DNA of 64,000 bases, taken from positions 14,093,001 through 14,157,000 of the forward strand of contig JAPVLO010000019.1 in the NCBI GenBank assembly GCA_027257055.1, written 5' to 3'. A model generated the notes under the pieces. It was not told the DNA's origin. It saw only the letters and a list, made by a program, of their open reading frames with translations, and made no database searches. Positions within the stretch are counted from its first letter, which is position 1; the number at the start of each line of letters is the position of its first letter. The position numbers were made by a program, and so were the translations under genes. The DNA comes from Cephalopachus bancanus. Lineage: Eukaryota; Chordata; Mammalia; Primates; Tarsiidae. Of the stretch, positions 25,201-39,339 are shown piece by piece.

Positions 25201-27479
25201 ATGCCATCATTGTTCTCAACGCTGCATCAGGAATTGTACCTAAGGCAAAGCAATAGTAATTTAAGGGAAAGTTAGAATCAAGGGTCACGTCTATGGTGAA
25301 ACTGCCCGTGCTTCTTCCTACTCAATGATCTTTCCAGTGGCCTCATTTCTCTGAGCCTGCAAAGATAACAAATAAAGAGCTGAGGATGGCAAAACAAGGG
25401 CTGGAGTGGAGATGAGTCAAGGGAACTGGATCTGGCACACAAACTTCACCTACTGCCGCTGTTTCCATGTTTTGCACATGGTGCCTCCCCGCTCACAGGG
25501 TTGCCTACACACTCTGTTTCAAGGTGTCAAAAGTAATACTCTCTCTGCCAAGTATGGGATAATATCCATAATAATGACTGGTAGGATATGTTAGAGTTTG
25601 TAGTCAGGCAAAACTTTTATTTAAAATTAGACAGCTTAGTACTTTGTTACTTTATTGGAAAAGTTTATATGTTAAAAGGGGATATAATTGAAGTAGCAAG
25701 TTGCTTAAATGTATACCTTTTATTATTATCATTAGTGACAATTTCAAATAGTAGTCTCATAGATGAATGATATTATAGTGCTTGCAAAATTATATGAGGA
25801 TAAATGTGACATCTACTACAGGCCAAAAGTGTCTCCCTGCTAATTAAAGGCCTATAACTGTTAATCATTTTTTTCACCTTGAGTTGTATCTGAACCATTT
25901 TTGGGCCTGTTACTTTATGTGTCTTCTCTTTACAGGTGAGCTACAGCTTTTCTGTTGAAATATAGAACCAGAAAGGGTGATTTTTTTGTTCCTTTATTAC
26001 TTTTTTTTTTACTACATTAGTTCCTTTTTTAGAAGTCTCAGAGGCTTTTACTTAAGTATTTCCTTTTGTTAATAGCACAAGGTAAATAATAGTATGTAAA
26101 TTCTTATGATTGATATATTTTAAAATTTCAAAGACTTTTTGAAAGTAAATAATTCCATGAATGTGAGTTATTTGTTACACAGTTTTCATTCACATTTCAG
26201 TATAAGATTGATCATGCCATGAATTATTTGGAACATACATGAGAATGAAAATTTGCCTTTAACGGGAATGAAGTTGTTTGTACCCACCTGACTCCTCCTT
26301 CTTACCATCTTCATGTTACTTCTAGGGAGTGAACCATCATTTTGAATTGCATTGTTGCAACAAGAGACGTTAAGTAACCTATCAATGTTGAAGGATGGCT
26401 GGTCCAGTTTTTCAGTTACTTATGTGTTACTTGGTAATTGTAGGTTGCCCTATAGGATCTGGTATCTCAAAGAAAACTTGTATTTCCTTGACCCTATAGG
26501 TCTATGACAGACTGAGCCTCCTAATTTATGACCTTCTGGGGTTAAAACAATAGAGTTTCTTTAGAAGGTTAACACTTCTCCCCTTTTTATTATCGTCTCC
26601 TATACCATTTTCAGTTTCTCATCTTTCATTTTTGTTGTCCCTCTGTTCTCTCTCGGCCTCCCTACAAGAAGTTTTCTCTATGAGAGAGGTATGTGTTTGA
26701 ACAAAGTGAAGGTGGTCGACCCAACTATTTGTTAGTCTGACAGAGTTCTGTTAGAATGTGTGATGGAAGAAGCTAGTCAATACAGTCCTGTGCTTTGATG
26801 GTTTTCTAATTTACTGAGCAATAATTCAACCTGTAATCACCTGATTTCATCACTACCCAAAAACATTCCTTGAAAGCAGTACTCACATGAATTTTCTTTA
26901 CAAATGGGTACCTAAAATTGTAAAACGGCTTGGAGGATCTGACAATATACACATAAAATATTCTTGTTTTGAGTTTCAAGATTTGTTCAAATGAATTCCT
27001 TTGTTTCATGATTTTCTGATTAAAAATATATGAAGTCAGAATCATATAAAATGACATTTCAACAACTTTTGTAATTCACAGACCACTAAAATTTTCTTGT
27101 CAGCCCAAATTACTTTGAGAATCAAGAATTAGAATGCACGAAAAACATCAATGACGACTTGAGAATGGAAGAGTGTATATAATAGTAATATCAATTTAAA
27201 TTACCTGCCTAAAAATATTACTAAACAGCAGTCTACCAGCTCTTCTAAAATTTGTTATTGGCCAGGTTTCAACTTTTTCTTTTCTTTTGTGATTTAACAT
27301 TTAAGAATTTTAGTAATCATATTCCTTAAACAAAATGTGGAGTACAAAGTAAAATAAAATGAAGGCTAAGAGAACAATACCATTGATGTACTAACTCACA
27401 AATATTATCTCTGTAAATATTTAGTTCACTTCTAAATTCTGTTTCTATGTATTGGTTATTTTTGTATTGGTTTACTCAT
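25201..27479. other. Unique AT-rich DNA
   Basis: No gene or firmly recognisable repeat. Several pyrimidine-rich stretches precede AGs (for example 25920-25936), but none opens a frame with coding character. Confidence 0.5.
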
Positions 27480-28040
27480 TTTATAAATACAGTTGGATAT
27501 ATACATATATCTCCGGTTTCTTTCACTTTTTTACAATGCATATTGCTGCATTTTTGCATAAATTTAAACATAATTATAATGGTTATTTAGTAGTTCATTC
27601 AGTAGATATACAATGATTCATATAACCATTATTTGGACTTTTAGATTATTGCCAAGTTCTTTTTTTCTATTATAAATTTCATGATGATTCTTTTTATGCT
27701 TGTATGGATTCTCACACACATACACATACATTTCTGTTTATTTCCTTAAAACAAGGCACAGAGGAGAAACTACTTTGAAAGGATTTAAGAATCTCTTGAA
27801 AGTTTATATATATGTGTGTGTGTATATATCTCCATATATTTGTTTTGGGTTTCAAGATTTGTTAAGATATCTCCATATATGCATACATTTTACATATATA
27901 TGGAGATATATACATCATTATATTTGAAAGAGTTGTCACAATTTGTACTGCCACTATAAAGTTTAAAGTGCCCATTTCGCATTGCTGTTGAAGAGTCAAT
28001 TTACATACCTCATGATACAGGTCAATCCTCTTGTTCTATC
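27480..28040 (-). mobile_element. Possible old L1 3' relic with TA/TG-rich stretch
   Basis: 'ttatttagtagttcattcagtagatatacaatgattcatataaccattatttggac' followed by 'ttattgccaagttctttttttctattataaattt' resembles antisense L1 3' UTR text. It contains (TA)/(TG) runs at 27806-27830 and a hairpin at 27868-27908. Confidence 0.4.
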
Positions 28041-28724
28041 ATTTAGACATTGTTGTGGTATATATGAAGTATTTCCTTTGTTTAGTGCTGCTGTATTATT
28101 TACCTTCTTTCTGTGCCAAACACCACACTAAGAGTTATACAAAGTACAAAAAAACAAAATAAAAGGAAACTCTACATACCGTCAAATATTCGTGGTATAG
28201 AATAGATGTCCATTAAGATAAGCTTTATCTGCAAATAACACATAACACAATACCCCAAACAACAATAGCTTCAACAAAATGAATTATATTTCTCTCTAAA
28301 ACATAGGGGTCTAGAGTTAGGTAGTTGAAGACTGGCATGGGACTCTGCAAAGTTGTAAGGGGCTCAGACTCTGTGCAGTCCATTGTCCACCCCCACTAAA
28401 GTGAAACACTTGACTGCATGAACCAAGAAGCTGCAGAGCTGCAACCAGCACTCTGAACTCTGGGGAGGATGAAGGACCCATCCCTTTAAGGAAACTTCCT
28501 GGAAATAGACTTAGCACTTCTACTCACACTGGCCAAAATGTAGTCACATATCCATACCTGACTGAAAAGTAGACTACAGAACTTGGTCTTTTTGAAGAGA
28601 AGTAATATGCTTGGCTGAAACTTGGAATCTTATTTGTAAGAAAGGACAGAATGAACATTAATAGACAACTTGGAGTCTCCTTCACAGTAGAAAAACAAGT
28701 AAAAAAAAGGCAGTTAAATTGTAA
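28041..28724. other. Unique DNA
   Basis: No gene or element recognised. Slightly GC-richer at 28320-28520; open frames there carry no known motif. Confidence 0.45.
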
Positions 28725-28807
28725 TATTAAATGCCTACTATGCATCAGACTCAAGGCTAGATGACTTACAGACATAATCAGTCAATCCTCAGAGCAACCC
28801 ATGAGGA
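28725..28807 (-). mobile_element. MIR, part 1 (split by MLT1)
   Basis: 'ttaaatgcctactatgcatcagac…cagtcaatcctcagagcaacccatgagga' is antisense MIR. It resumes at 29522 after the LTR. Confidence 0.7.
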
Positions 28808-29521
<714 letters not shown>

Positions 29522-29625
29522 TTTTACAAATGAGGACATTAGGGCTGAGAATTTAACTAACTTGACAAGATCAAACCACTACAAAAATATGAGAGTTGGA
29601 ATTTTGAATTCATGATGAAGACTTT
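29522..29625 (-). mobile_element. MIR, part 2
   Basis: 'attttacaaatgaggacattagggctgagaatttaactaacttgacaagatc' is the antisense MIR core and continues the piece at 28725-28807. Confidence 0.75.
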
Positions 29626-31679
29626 GGAGTAACACATAGGAATGATACTTAATCCAAACCAAGAATTCAAGGAGGTGATTTCAACATTTACCTTGAAATA
29701 TGAGGAAAAAATTAGGCAAGTTAAGAATGGGAGAATCAGCATACATGCATGAAAGGGCTCATTAAAGAAAACTTCATGCAGTTTAGTTTCACTGGAGGAG
29801 AGGGAGCAGAGAGAATGACTATCAAGAGATAAATATAAATATGTAGACAGATTCTGAAGAACGTTGCATATTTAATACTTATCAACTGATTGATTTCAGT
29901 GAGTTCGCCATGGAAATATATGGTACTGTATGAATTTCAAAATAGATGAGCTTTATCTAATTTAATGTCAGATTAGGTTTTTTCACATGACTTCTACTTT
30001 CATTCCAGTTATTCACGGGGGGGAGGGGAATTGGACCATTATAGTAAAATAGTAAATATATTCATCTTTATCCTCAAAGTGATTTTTTAGCTGTGCCAAT
30101 AGACATTTTATTTTTATTTAACCTCTGTTCAAATCCCAAGAATATCTTAGTCAAATGGACAATGAGCTACATTCTTTATTCTTCAGTGTTATAATTTATT
30201 ATTCTACATGATTGTATTTTATTCATTTTGCATTCACTCTGCCTCCATAGAATTTGTATCACAAGCAACCACATTGCCCCTCTAATTTAGCATAATACAT
30301 AAACTAAAAGAGGTATTTCCCAAGCAGATTAAAAGTGATAAAGTTTTGATGACAGGAAAAACATGCCATTAAATTCTTTATCATAAAATAATTAATTAAA
30401 TGTTTGTAATTCATGCTTATTTGATGAATTTGTCATATTGACTAAAAACTAATTATATCAACAAATGGTCCATGAATAATTTACAATAATGCAAATATTA
30501 GTCTTTGACCTTTCCTCCTCTATGCCTGCTCTCCTATTCCATGACAATGACAAGTCCCCTGACCTCTCTCCCAATCCATCATTCCCTTTATGGCTTCTCT
30601 TGCTCTCCTCCAATCTAGACACCAAGATGTGTCATTTTACCTTTTCTTTTACCAGCAATATCAGCATCTGTGGCAACTTGTCTTTTTCCTATATTCTTGG
30701 ATCATCTGGTTTTTCTGCTCCCCTACCTGAAATGACAAATGCCCCTAAGTAAACTATACAAATTTATGTTTTTCTATCTCATTTTGTTATTTAGAATCAC
30801 TCAGTACTGTGTCTGTCCATCCGCATAATACTTACTCCAAAGTTTCATTTCTATCTTATCTTCACTACCAATTCTCAGTATATTTTCTTGTTTCCTGCTT
30901 TTATACTCAACCAATGTCTAAATCTATGTCTCTGCACATAATTTCACCTGCACTTCTTTCTACAGGATCACATTCCTTTCAGGTACATATGAAGATTCAC
31001 CAAAATAGACTACATTTTGGAATCACAAAAGTAGTCTTATTAAATTTAATAAAATTGAAATCACCCAAAGTATATTCTCTGAAAAGGCGAATTCTCTGAA
31101 AAAGAAAATTAAACAAAAAGCACTAACAGATGATAGGGAAATCTGTAGTCTACTATTGTTGAGTGGAATGCTCTATGAATGTCAGTTACAGTCAGATAGC
31201 TGAAAGTGTCATTTCAGTTCTTCTATGTCTTGGCTAATTTTCTGTCTATTCATTTTATTATTGATACAGGAGTGCTCAATTCCATAATTATAATTTTGAA
31301 TTTTCAATGACTATTTTCAATTTTGTAAGATTTCACTTCATATATTTTAAGAGTCATGTGGAGTTTATGAAAAAGACAAACTTCAGGGTAAAACCTCAAA
31401 ATTTTTGATGAAGTGAATCTAGCATAAGGTCAATAAATTTTCATTTATACTAAGCAATTTAGGTAATTCTAATGAAGGGTCATGCTTTCTAAATGTTAGT
31501 TTAATATATAATAAGTAACTCAGAAAATGTAGTAAAAGAAGCAATAAGAGGATTAATGTGGTAAACTAGAAATATCTATTTAGAACAGAATAAGACTGTA
31601 ATTGAGATATAGAGAACATGTATATGTGTGTGTGTGTATATATATAGCTGTACATATATAGATGACTTAAAGAAAATAG
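29626..31679. other. Mostly unique DNA
   Basis: No gene recognised. 30490-30760 is pyrimidine-rich and may be an old LINE relic, but I cannot name it. A (TG)/(TA) tract lies at 31618-31650. Confidence 0.45.
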
Positions 31680-32400
31680 TCAGTTTTACATATATATTAC
31701 CCTATCCATAATTACATTAAATACAAATAGATAAAACGCTTCCATCAAAAAGTATATGTTAGCAGAAAGGATTTTTTTAAATGATCCAATTACATGCATC
31801 TATAAGAGTCACATTTTAGCTTTAAAGACACAAAAGGGCCGGGCTCTGTGTCTCAGCCTGTAATCCCAGCACTTTGGGAGGCCGAGACGAGTGGATTGCC
31901 TGAGCCCGCGGGTTGGAGACTAGCCTGGGCACTTGGTGTGCCTCGCATCTACAGTAAATAAAAAAAATTAGCTGGGCGTGGTAGCATGCGCCTGTAGTTC
32001 CGGTTTCTTGGAAGTCTGAGGCGGAAGGATCGCCTGAGCCCAACAGGTCGACGCTGGGGTGATGTTAGCATGCCACTGCACTCAGCCTGGGCAACAGAGT
32101 GAGACTCCAACTCAAATAAGTAAACAAACAAACAAACAAACAAACAAATGAAATAAAGACACAAGTGGGTTGAAAGTAAAAGGATGGAAAAAAGACATAC
32201 CATGCAAAAGGTAACTAAAAGGGAGCAAAGTGGCTATACTAATATCAGGTAAAATAAAATTTAAGACAAATAGAAACACAAAAGGACATTTTATAATGCT
32301 AAAAGAAACAATCTATCAGCAAGACATAATAATTATACCTATATGTATCTAACAACAGAGTCTCAAAATACATAAAACAAAAAACAATTGAAGGAAGAAA
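31680..32400 (+). mobile_element. L1 ORF2 fragment, split by an Alu
   Basis: 'tctataagagtcacattttagctttaaagacacaa' before and 'gacacaagtgggttgaaagtaaaaggatggaaaaaagacataccatgcaaaaggtaactaaaagggagc' after the Alu are contiguous L1 ORF2 text. No intact frame remains. Confidence 0.85.
31837..32150 (+). mobile_element. Alu-type SINE inside L1
   Basis: 'gccgggctctgtgtctcagcctgtaatcc…' with an (aaac)n tail. Target duplication 'taaagacacaa' on both sides. Confidence 0.94.
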
Positions 32401-32404
32401 TAAA

Positions 32405-32490
32405 CAATTTTATGTCCATTCTACACATGAGGAAACAGGTTCAACAAGGTCATGAGCCCTGCTCAGGTCTTAGAGCACTAGAGTCTTAAA
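32405..32490 (-). mobile_element. MIR fragment
   Basis: 'ccattctacacatgaggaaacaggttcaacaaggtcatgag' is the antisense MIR core. Confidence 0.65.
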
Positions 32491-33044
32491 TAAAAATATG
32501 ATTATCTGATTCCTAGCAAAATATATTTTGCTGTAATTAGCTACTCTCCATTTTCAAAACAATATATATTTGCATATTTTCCAAAAGAAGTCTTAAATAT
32601 TCTATCCAAATCAAGCTTTCTGTGAGTATTGTATAATTCTATACATACTTTTATTCCATTTTGTTAGTATATAGTAAATTACATCATTTTAGTCTAATGT
32701 AAAGTTGTATGATAAATTGTTAATTAGTGCTTCTTGTTATAATCAACCCTTAAATAGTCCAATTCCCTCCCCAATATCTTCAGAGAAAGCTAATCATTTC
32801 AGTAGGTTCTGCCTGGTAAAATCAACATAGTTAATCTTCCTGCATAATAATTGGCTTAAAGCCAACAGAATCAAAAGAGCAAGTCTGAGCAACGAAGGAA
32901 ACAGGCAAGTGTAGACGAGAACAGGGGTAAACTCTCTTTTCAATACATGTCATAGAAAGTGTGTTCTTTTCCATAGGGAATGAATAATTCTGATGGGTTA
33001 AGTCACTTGTTGCCCTTCTTATTTATCTAATTATGACCTCAGAC

Positions 33045-33205
33045 ATTTTACTAAATTTCTCTAAGTCTTGATTAATTTGTTTGAAAAATAAGAGTAATTA
33101 TGCCTCAGAAGGTTGTTTGGGGTTTAGCAAAAATAATATACATTGAGCACTTTACACAATATCTGACACATAACAAAAAAGCAATAAATTGTGATAATTA
33201 TAATT
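33045..33205 (+). mobile_element. MIR fragment
   Basis: 'tttctctaagtcttgattaatttgtttgaaaaataagagtaattatgcc' then 'gagcactttacacaatatctgacacataac' match the MIR 3' half. Confidence 0.75.
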
Positions 33206-33340
33206 ATTATGTTAGTGAAGTGTTTTTCAAGATAAAGGTTATTGCTATGATCAGTACTGGAGTGTTAAAATAATACCTCCAAACTGAAGCTGTGTTCATT
33301 ATCAATTGTGATAATATTTTATTAGAATGATAGTGTTGCC

Positions 33341-33636
33341 CTAGCAGAGCTCGGTGGCTCAACCTGTAATCCCGTGCCTTTGGGAGACTGAGGTGAGTGG
33401 ATTGTCTGAGCCCGCGGGTTCGAGACCCGCCTGGGCAACTTGGCGAGACCTCATCTCTACAATAAATCAAAAAATTAGCCGGGCGTGGTAGCGTGCGCCT
33501 GTAGTTCCAACTACTCGGAAGACTGAGGCGGAAGGATCGCCAGAGCCCAGCAGGCGAGGCTGCGGTGGCCGGGAGCGGCCACTGCACTCCAGTCTGAGCG
33601 ACAGAGTGTGACTCCAACTCAAAAAAAAAAAAAGAA
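33341..33636 (+). mobile_element. Young Alu-type SINE (longer-linker form)
   Basis: Near-consensus copy with 'gcctgggcaacttggcgagacc' and 'aaaaaattagccgggcg'. Target duplication 'gatagtgttg' on both sides. Confidence 0.95.
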
Positions 33637-33899
33637 AGATAGTGTTGTCTTAAATTAAGATTGGGAAGAAGATACTGGTCAGGTTGTGTAAGATGCTCAT
33701 GGATAAATCACTTATATGGCAAGATGAATAAGACCATTTATTTGGACAATATCAATTCACTCCATATAATTTGGAAAGAACACAGCCTTCCTTAAGAGAC
33801 TTGATCATTCAGATACCATTGAAAGCACAGAGGCTCTCTTAGCATTAGGAAAATCACTGTTGCATAGTCAACCATTGGTGTTCACTACTGTTGTCTCTA

Positions 33900-35470
33900 C
33901 CTCACAGTTGTCTCCACATCTTTTCTCCACTTCCTCATCTCCCTTTCACTCTTCAACGCACTCATATCTAACATCTGTCTCCCTTGTTCTTAAAGTCACC
34001 TCTTGAAGTCACCACAGACTCCCATATTGCCAGATTTATAAACAGTTTTTAACCCTCATCTTATTTGACCTCTCAGTAACACAAAACAAAGAGCATACTC
34101 CTCATAGAAATAGTCTTTTCTTGGTCTATGTAATGCAAATTTTTACTGACAGTTTTCTTATCTATCATCTCCCTCCCTCTCATTGATGACTCTATTTCAT
34201 CTGACCTGATAAGGACTCAGACCTTTCATTCTTTTCTTCCTACCATCTAAATACCAATAACTCCAAAATTATGTCTCTAGCCCAAAATACCACACCTATA
34301 TGCTCAATTCCTTACTTGACCCATTCACCTGATTATCTAACTGGTATCACAAAATTGAAGTTTCCAAAACTGAACTTTTGATGTTCTCCCCAAATTTTTC
34401 TCCTCCAGTCTCCCATTATTTTACTAAATTATACTATCACCCCACAGCACCCCCACTGCCCATTTTACTCAAGCCAAAAATCTGGGCACATCTTTTTTTT
34501 TTTTTTTTTTGAGTCGGAGTCTCACTCTGTCGCCCAGACTGGAGTGTGGAATGCAGTGGCCGCTCCCGGCCACCGCAGCCTCGACCTGCTGAACTCCAGC
34601 GATCCTTCCACCTCAGCCTTCCTAGTAGCCGGAACTACAGGCATGCACTACCACGCCCGGTTGATTTTTTGATTTATTGTAGAGATGACGTCTCACTGCC
34701 CAGGCAGGTCTCAAACCCGCGGGCTCAGGCAATCCACTCACCTCAGCTTCCCAAAGGCGTGGGATTACAGGCTGAGCCACCGAGCCCGGCACTGGGCACA
34801 TCTTGATATATCTCTCTCTTATCCCCACTTTCAATATATTACTAAGACCCACCGATTTTACCTTCAAAATATCCTGAGTCCATCCAATACATTCCATTTT
34901 TTTGGCCAACAGCCCAGGCCAAGCTGTTTCAACTCTTTCACCTAAACTAATGCAATTGTCTCCTAACAATATCTACTTTCTTCCACTCTTAATCTAATCC
35001 AATCCACTGTCTATTTTGCAACCTATGCAGTCTTTCAAAGACAGAGATAAAATGGCATCTTTCTCCTGCCTGAAATTCTTCTATGACCTTCCATTGCTCT
35101 AAAAAGAGACTCCAATAATTCAGGGTAACCCATGAGGGCTTACATGATATGATCCGTCCAAGCCAACCTCTTCAAACTCATCTCATGCTATGCCTGCCCC
35201 ACTTACTGTACACTAGCCGTCCTGGCCTTCTTTTAACTTCTTGAGCATATCACACTCTTTTCCAAATGTAAGGGCTTTGTTATGCTGTTCTCTAGATTGT
35301 TGTCCATATACATCCACCTTCCACACACAAACTGTACAAACTTTTTTTTGAACTCCTATTAATCTTTCAGAAAGATCTTTTCTGATTCTATCAACTACCG
35401 AAGTTGCCTCTGAGGTCTTTCTTAGAGAACCTTGTTCTTTTCCTCCATAGCACTTAACACAAATAAATTA
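33900..35470 (+). mobile_element. Long L2 LINE, split by an Alu
   Basis: Sense L2: 'actccaaaattatgtctctagcccaaaatacc…', 'ttgaagtttccaaaactgaacttttgatgttctcccc', then after the Alu 'taccttcaaaatatcctgagtcc', 'gagggcttacatgatatgatccg', 'tctttcagaaagatcttttctgattc' and 'ctccatagcacttaacac'. Confidence 0.9.
34495..34791 (-). mobile_element. Young Alu-type SINE inside L2
   Basis: Antisense. It has the 5-base deletion ('cactgcccaggcagg') and the 'gattttttgattt' change but keeps 'ggaactacagg', so it is intermediate. The right arm carries an extra 'ggagtgtggaatgcag'. Target duplication 'ctgggcacatctt' at 34482 and 34792. Confidence 0.95.
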
Positions 35471-35484
35471 CAAATGTGTAATAA

Positions 35485-36990
35485 TTGAAATCTGTTTTAT
35501 GCCTTTGCTGTCTGGTCAAAACTAGATGTCATTTAGAGTATCCGTAACTTATGTACACATTCTTTACTACATGCTTGAAATCCATCTTCCTTGGTGCTAT
35601 TATAAGAAAGCACACACACACATACAGGCACAGATGCAGAAGCTTATCACTTTGGAGAACTCTTTTACAATTCTAAAATTAGTGTGCATAACTACAGAAT
35701 TCTAACTGCCATTTTAATCCAACAAGATTCAATCCTTGCTACAAATTATTTCATTCTTAAAAGAAATTCGATTCAAAAAAGAGTACATAAATTCAACTAC
35801 ATTCAGCTTCAAATTTCACTGTCAATTATGAATGAGAAATCTTTAATTGACTAAATCTAGTATATTTGAATAAGCATATATCTAGCATCTGTATGTCTTC
35901 TTGAACCTCTGCTTTGTCCTTGGTTTTAATTTATTAGAATCTATAGATTGACCTGTGTCAATTATTTTAAAGGAAATGGTATTAGTAACATTTTTGCCTT
36001 TAACATCTCAAATAGGAAATCCCCATTAGTGTGATAAATAATACATTTGGCAGGGAATTGGCAAGCCATCTTAATCAGAAAACTTCCTGGCTGACAATCA
36101 CACAAAATTGAGACCACAAAGCATATCTTAAATGTTTCAGCACTTGGATTTTCCTAAATACTTCTTTTAAGTTCTTTCTGAACAACTTACACAAAGATCA
36201 AAACATGCTAATTTTATCGTTGCTAGCCAAAATCATAAAAGAACCCTATAAAGGCATATAGCTACATTTACTAACTTATAAACAACAAAATTTTCCAAGG
36301 TTTTATTGAAGAGTCAATAAGATAAAAGATTCTCCCCATTTGTAAAAACGAAGAGATTGAACTAGATGAAAACTAAGATATCTCCAAGCTCTAAATTTCT
36401 AATATTTTTCCTTTCAGAAAAAGTAGTGCACATTTCCTCTTCTCTCAAAAAGTAATAGTGTATGCTATTCCCATATTTCACCATATTTTGTGTTTCATAT
36501 TTACTAGTGTATAGTATATTAAGCTAGTATACTAGATGTAGGCTCATTATTGCCTCTCTGAGAGGTAGAAATACAAAAGACTAACCCATTACTACTTCTT
36601 GGCTTAAACAACCAGTTTGAAGAACTTTTCATCATCCCTCTATCGCCCTTTCATATTTCCTTCTCCACTCCAATTCTATTAAACATACATACACACACCC
36701 TACCACCACCACCAGGATATTCATTATTAATATAACCATTTCTAATCTATTAAGAATAACAGACAGCATCCTACAGAAGCCACAGGGTAAACACAGCCCT
36801 TCTCAACTGACCACTCAACTAGAGCTTTTGCCCTGTGGAGTCACTTTGCCCAGATCCTTATTCACAGTCCTTGTAAATGACACTAAAAAGTAACTTAGTT
36901 AAAATAAAACCAGATCAAAGATGCTGCTAAACAAGCAAGAGATTCTAGGACTATCTATGGTCAGATCCAAACTACATTCTGCCATTTGTG
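35485..36990. other. Unique AT-rich DNA
   Basis: No gene or repeat recognised; short (CA)n stretches at 35610 and 36685. Confidence 0.5.
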
Positions 36991-37629
36991 CCATCAGATC
37001 CTCATATATCACAGGTGTTCAGTGGTGGAAAAAGATGCCATGTGGAATTTATGGGAAACTCCTGTGGGAAAATCATAACACAGTCCCCTGGATTACTTAA
37101 GGAAGGTCACACAACTTGCAGTGGAAAATATATGCCTTTTGAAATGAAGTTCGTGGCATGTAACTGAGCCATCATACAAACTGATGGCCAGACTATGGGA
37201 TGCCAAGTGACCATGTGGATAGAATTTTCCGTATTGAGCTAAATCTTATATCCACTGACTCAGATAGCTCAGCCCTCATGTTATTCACCATTGTTACAAC
37301 ACCTCTGCCTCAGCTTATTACCATGGCCCAGAAGAGGAATCCCTGAAGATTTGCTGACAGAGAATGAAAGTCTCAGGTTGGTTTCACAGATGGGCCAGCT
37401 TAGTATGTGGATTAAAATCACAATAACCTAAATCAGAGAAAATTATTTCAATTGGCAGAGTTTTGGACAGTATATCTGGTCATCTGCTTTGTGTAATGAA
37501 AGAAATTGTCTGAGATTAAAATATATAAAGGACTAATGGGTAGTGGCAAATGATCTGGCTAACTAATCAAAGTCCTAGAAGAAAAAAGGTTAGGGTATCA
37601 CAGATAAAGAGGTGTAGCAAAATGGAATA

Positions 37630-37910
37630 CATTCAGCTCTCAGTATCCATGGGTTTCACATCTATGGATTCAATCAATGCAGATCAAAAAGTTCAGGAAA
37701 AAAATCCCAACAAGTTCCAAAACTCAAAACTTGAGTTTGCTATATTGAATCCAAGCAAATGAAGTGATGTGTAGGTATTGGATATTATAAGCAATATAGA
37801 GATGACCTAATGTATACAAGAGGATGTACATAGATTATATGCATCTACAGATTTTGGTATCCTCAGAAGTCCTGGAACCAATCCCCCATGGATATCATAG
37901 GATGACTATG
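37630..37910. mobile_element. Non-autonomous Tigger-type DNA transposon inside ERV-L
   Basis: 'ctctcagtatccatgggtttcacatctatggattcaatcaatgcagatc' at the left and 'attttggtatcctcagaagtcctggaaccaatcccccatggatatca' at the right are the opposed ends of the TcMar-Tigger/MER2 group. Confidence 0.85.
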
Positions 37911-39339
37911 CATATATGCATAAATGAGAGTGAGCATAAAGTGAAAATCTTTGTACTGAAAGTTAATACCAATCCAAGAGCTCCCACCATGGAAGAGGCA
38001 CTTAATAGCCAAGTAGATAAAATGGCTCAGCCAGCTAACGTTAGCCAACCTCTGACTTTGTCCATTCCTGTGCTGGAACAATGGACACATTAAAAAGTGG
38101 TCATGGTGACAGTAATAGAGGTCAGGCATCAGTCCAGCAGCATGATGAATCTAGCTACTGCTACCTCTTTTCAGTCTGCCAGCAACAAAAAAGCAATGCT
38201 GATCCCATGATATGACAATATTCCTCAAGGAGACTATCTAGCCACTTGATAGCAAGTTGTCTACACTAGACCCCTTCTACCCTGAAAAATCTGTGATTGA
38301 TTCTGATAGAAATAGATTTTCTAGATATGGATATGTTTTTCCTGCCTACAGGGTCTTAGCCAGCATCACTATTCAAAAGTCTGTATATGTTGATCTCAAC
38401 ATATAGAAAAGTGGGTATTGGAGTAGGTCCATGACAAAAGAATACACAAGTCATGAAATGTTCTACACCATCCAGAAGTTTTCATCCTGATAGAGTGTTA
38501 CAATAACCTGGTGAATACATTCACCAGTGAAGGCATAACCGAAGCTCTAGTTCAGAGGTGATACTTTACAAAAATGGCACCACAGCCTCCAGAACGCAAT
38601 ATATACCATGGCTCAAAGATTTCTATATAGTGTTGTGTCCCTAGTAAGAAGGAAATCAGAAATGTAGAAAGAAGAATCCCTACTTACCGTCACTCTAAAT
38701 ATCATTTGATGAATTTTTACATCCCACCCCCAAACTCTTAGCTCTACAGCATTAAAGGTCCTGGTCCCCAAAGGGGAATACTTTTTCCAGGGAACACAGC
38801 AAAAGTCCCGCTAAGCTATAAACTGTGGTTGCCCTTTGTACTTTATTATATTTGTGTCCAGGAACTAGAAAGCAAGAGGAATCATTTTCTTGACAAGGTA
38901 ATTGGCCCTGATCAAGAGGCATGCTGATGTTATAGAATTGAAATATGGAGAAATTAGTATGGAGCCCGGGTATAGGCGTCCCTTAGGACTCCACGAAAAT
39001 TGTGAAAGCAAATAAACAAGTAACTCGAGCCCAAGACAGGCATGGTGACAAGGTGCTTAAAATCCTCGATGTTGGAGTCTGGTTCTCACCACCTGAAGTC
39101 ACCAAGAGCAGCAGAGGGTTAAATGAGAGGGATAATCTAGATTGGATAGTGATATGGGCAGGCAATGGATATCAGTTATGACTCTGAGACCAGATTCAGC
39201 AACAGGAACTGACAGTTGTCCCACTACCCCCCCCTTCTAAGTTTCCTCAGGAAGAGAAGCCTTATGTAATCCTGGAAGAATGCTTTCCAAATATTTATGA
39301 AAATGTGGATCTGAGCAACAAAGAATAGACTGTTATGGA

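Noticed and set aside
33207..33617. 136-codon minus-strand frame, and many similar frames beginning like ESHSVAQTGVQW
   Set aside because: Antisense Alu translation; the same text recurs at most Alu copies in the window.
37824..38093. 89-codon frame as a host gene
   Set aside because: Fits the ERV-L pol remnant and starts inside the Tigger insertion.
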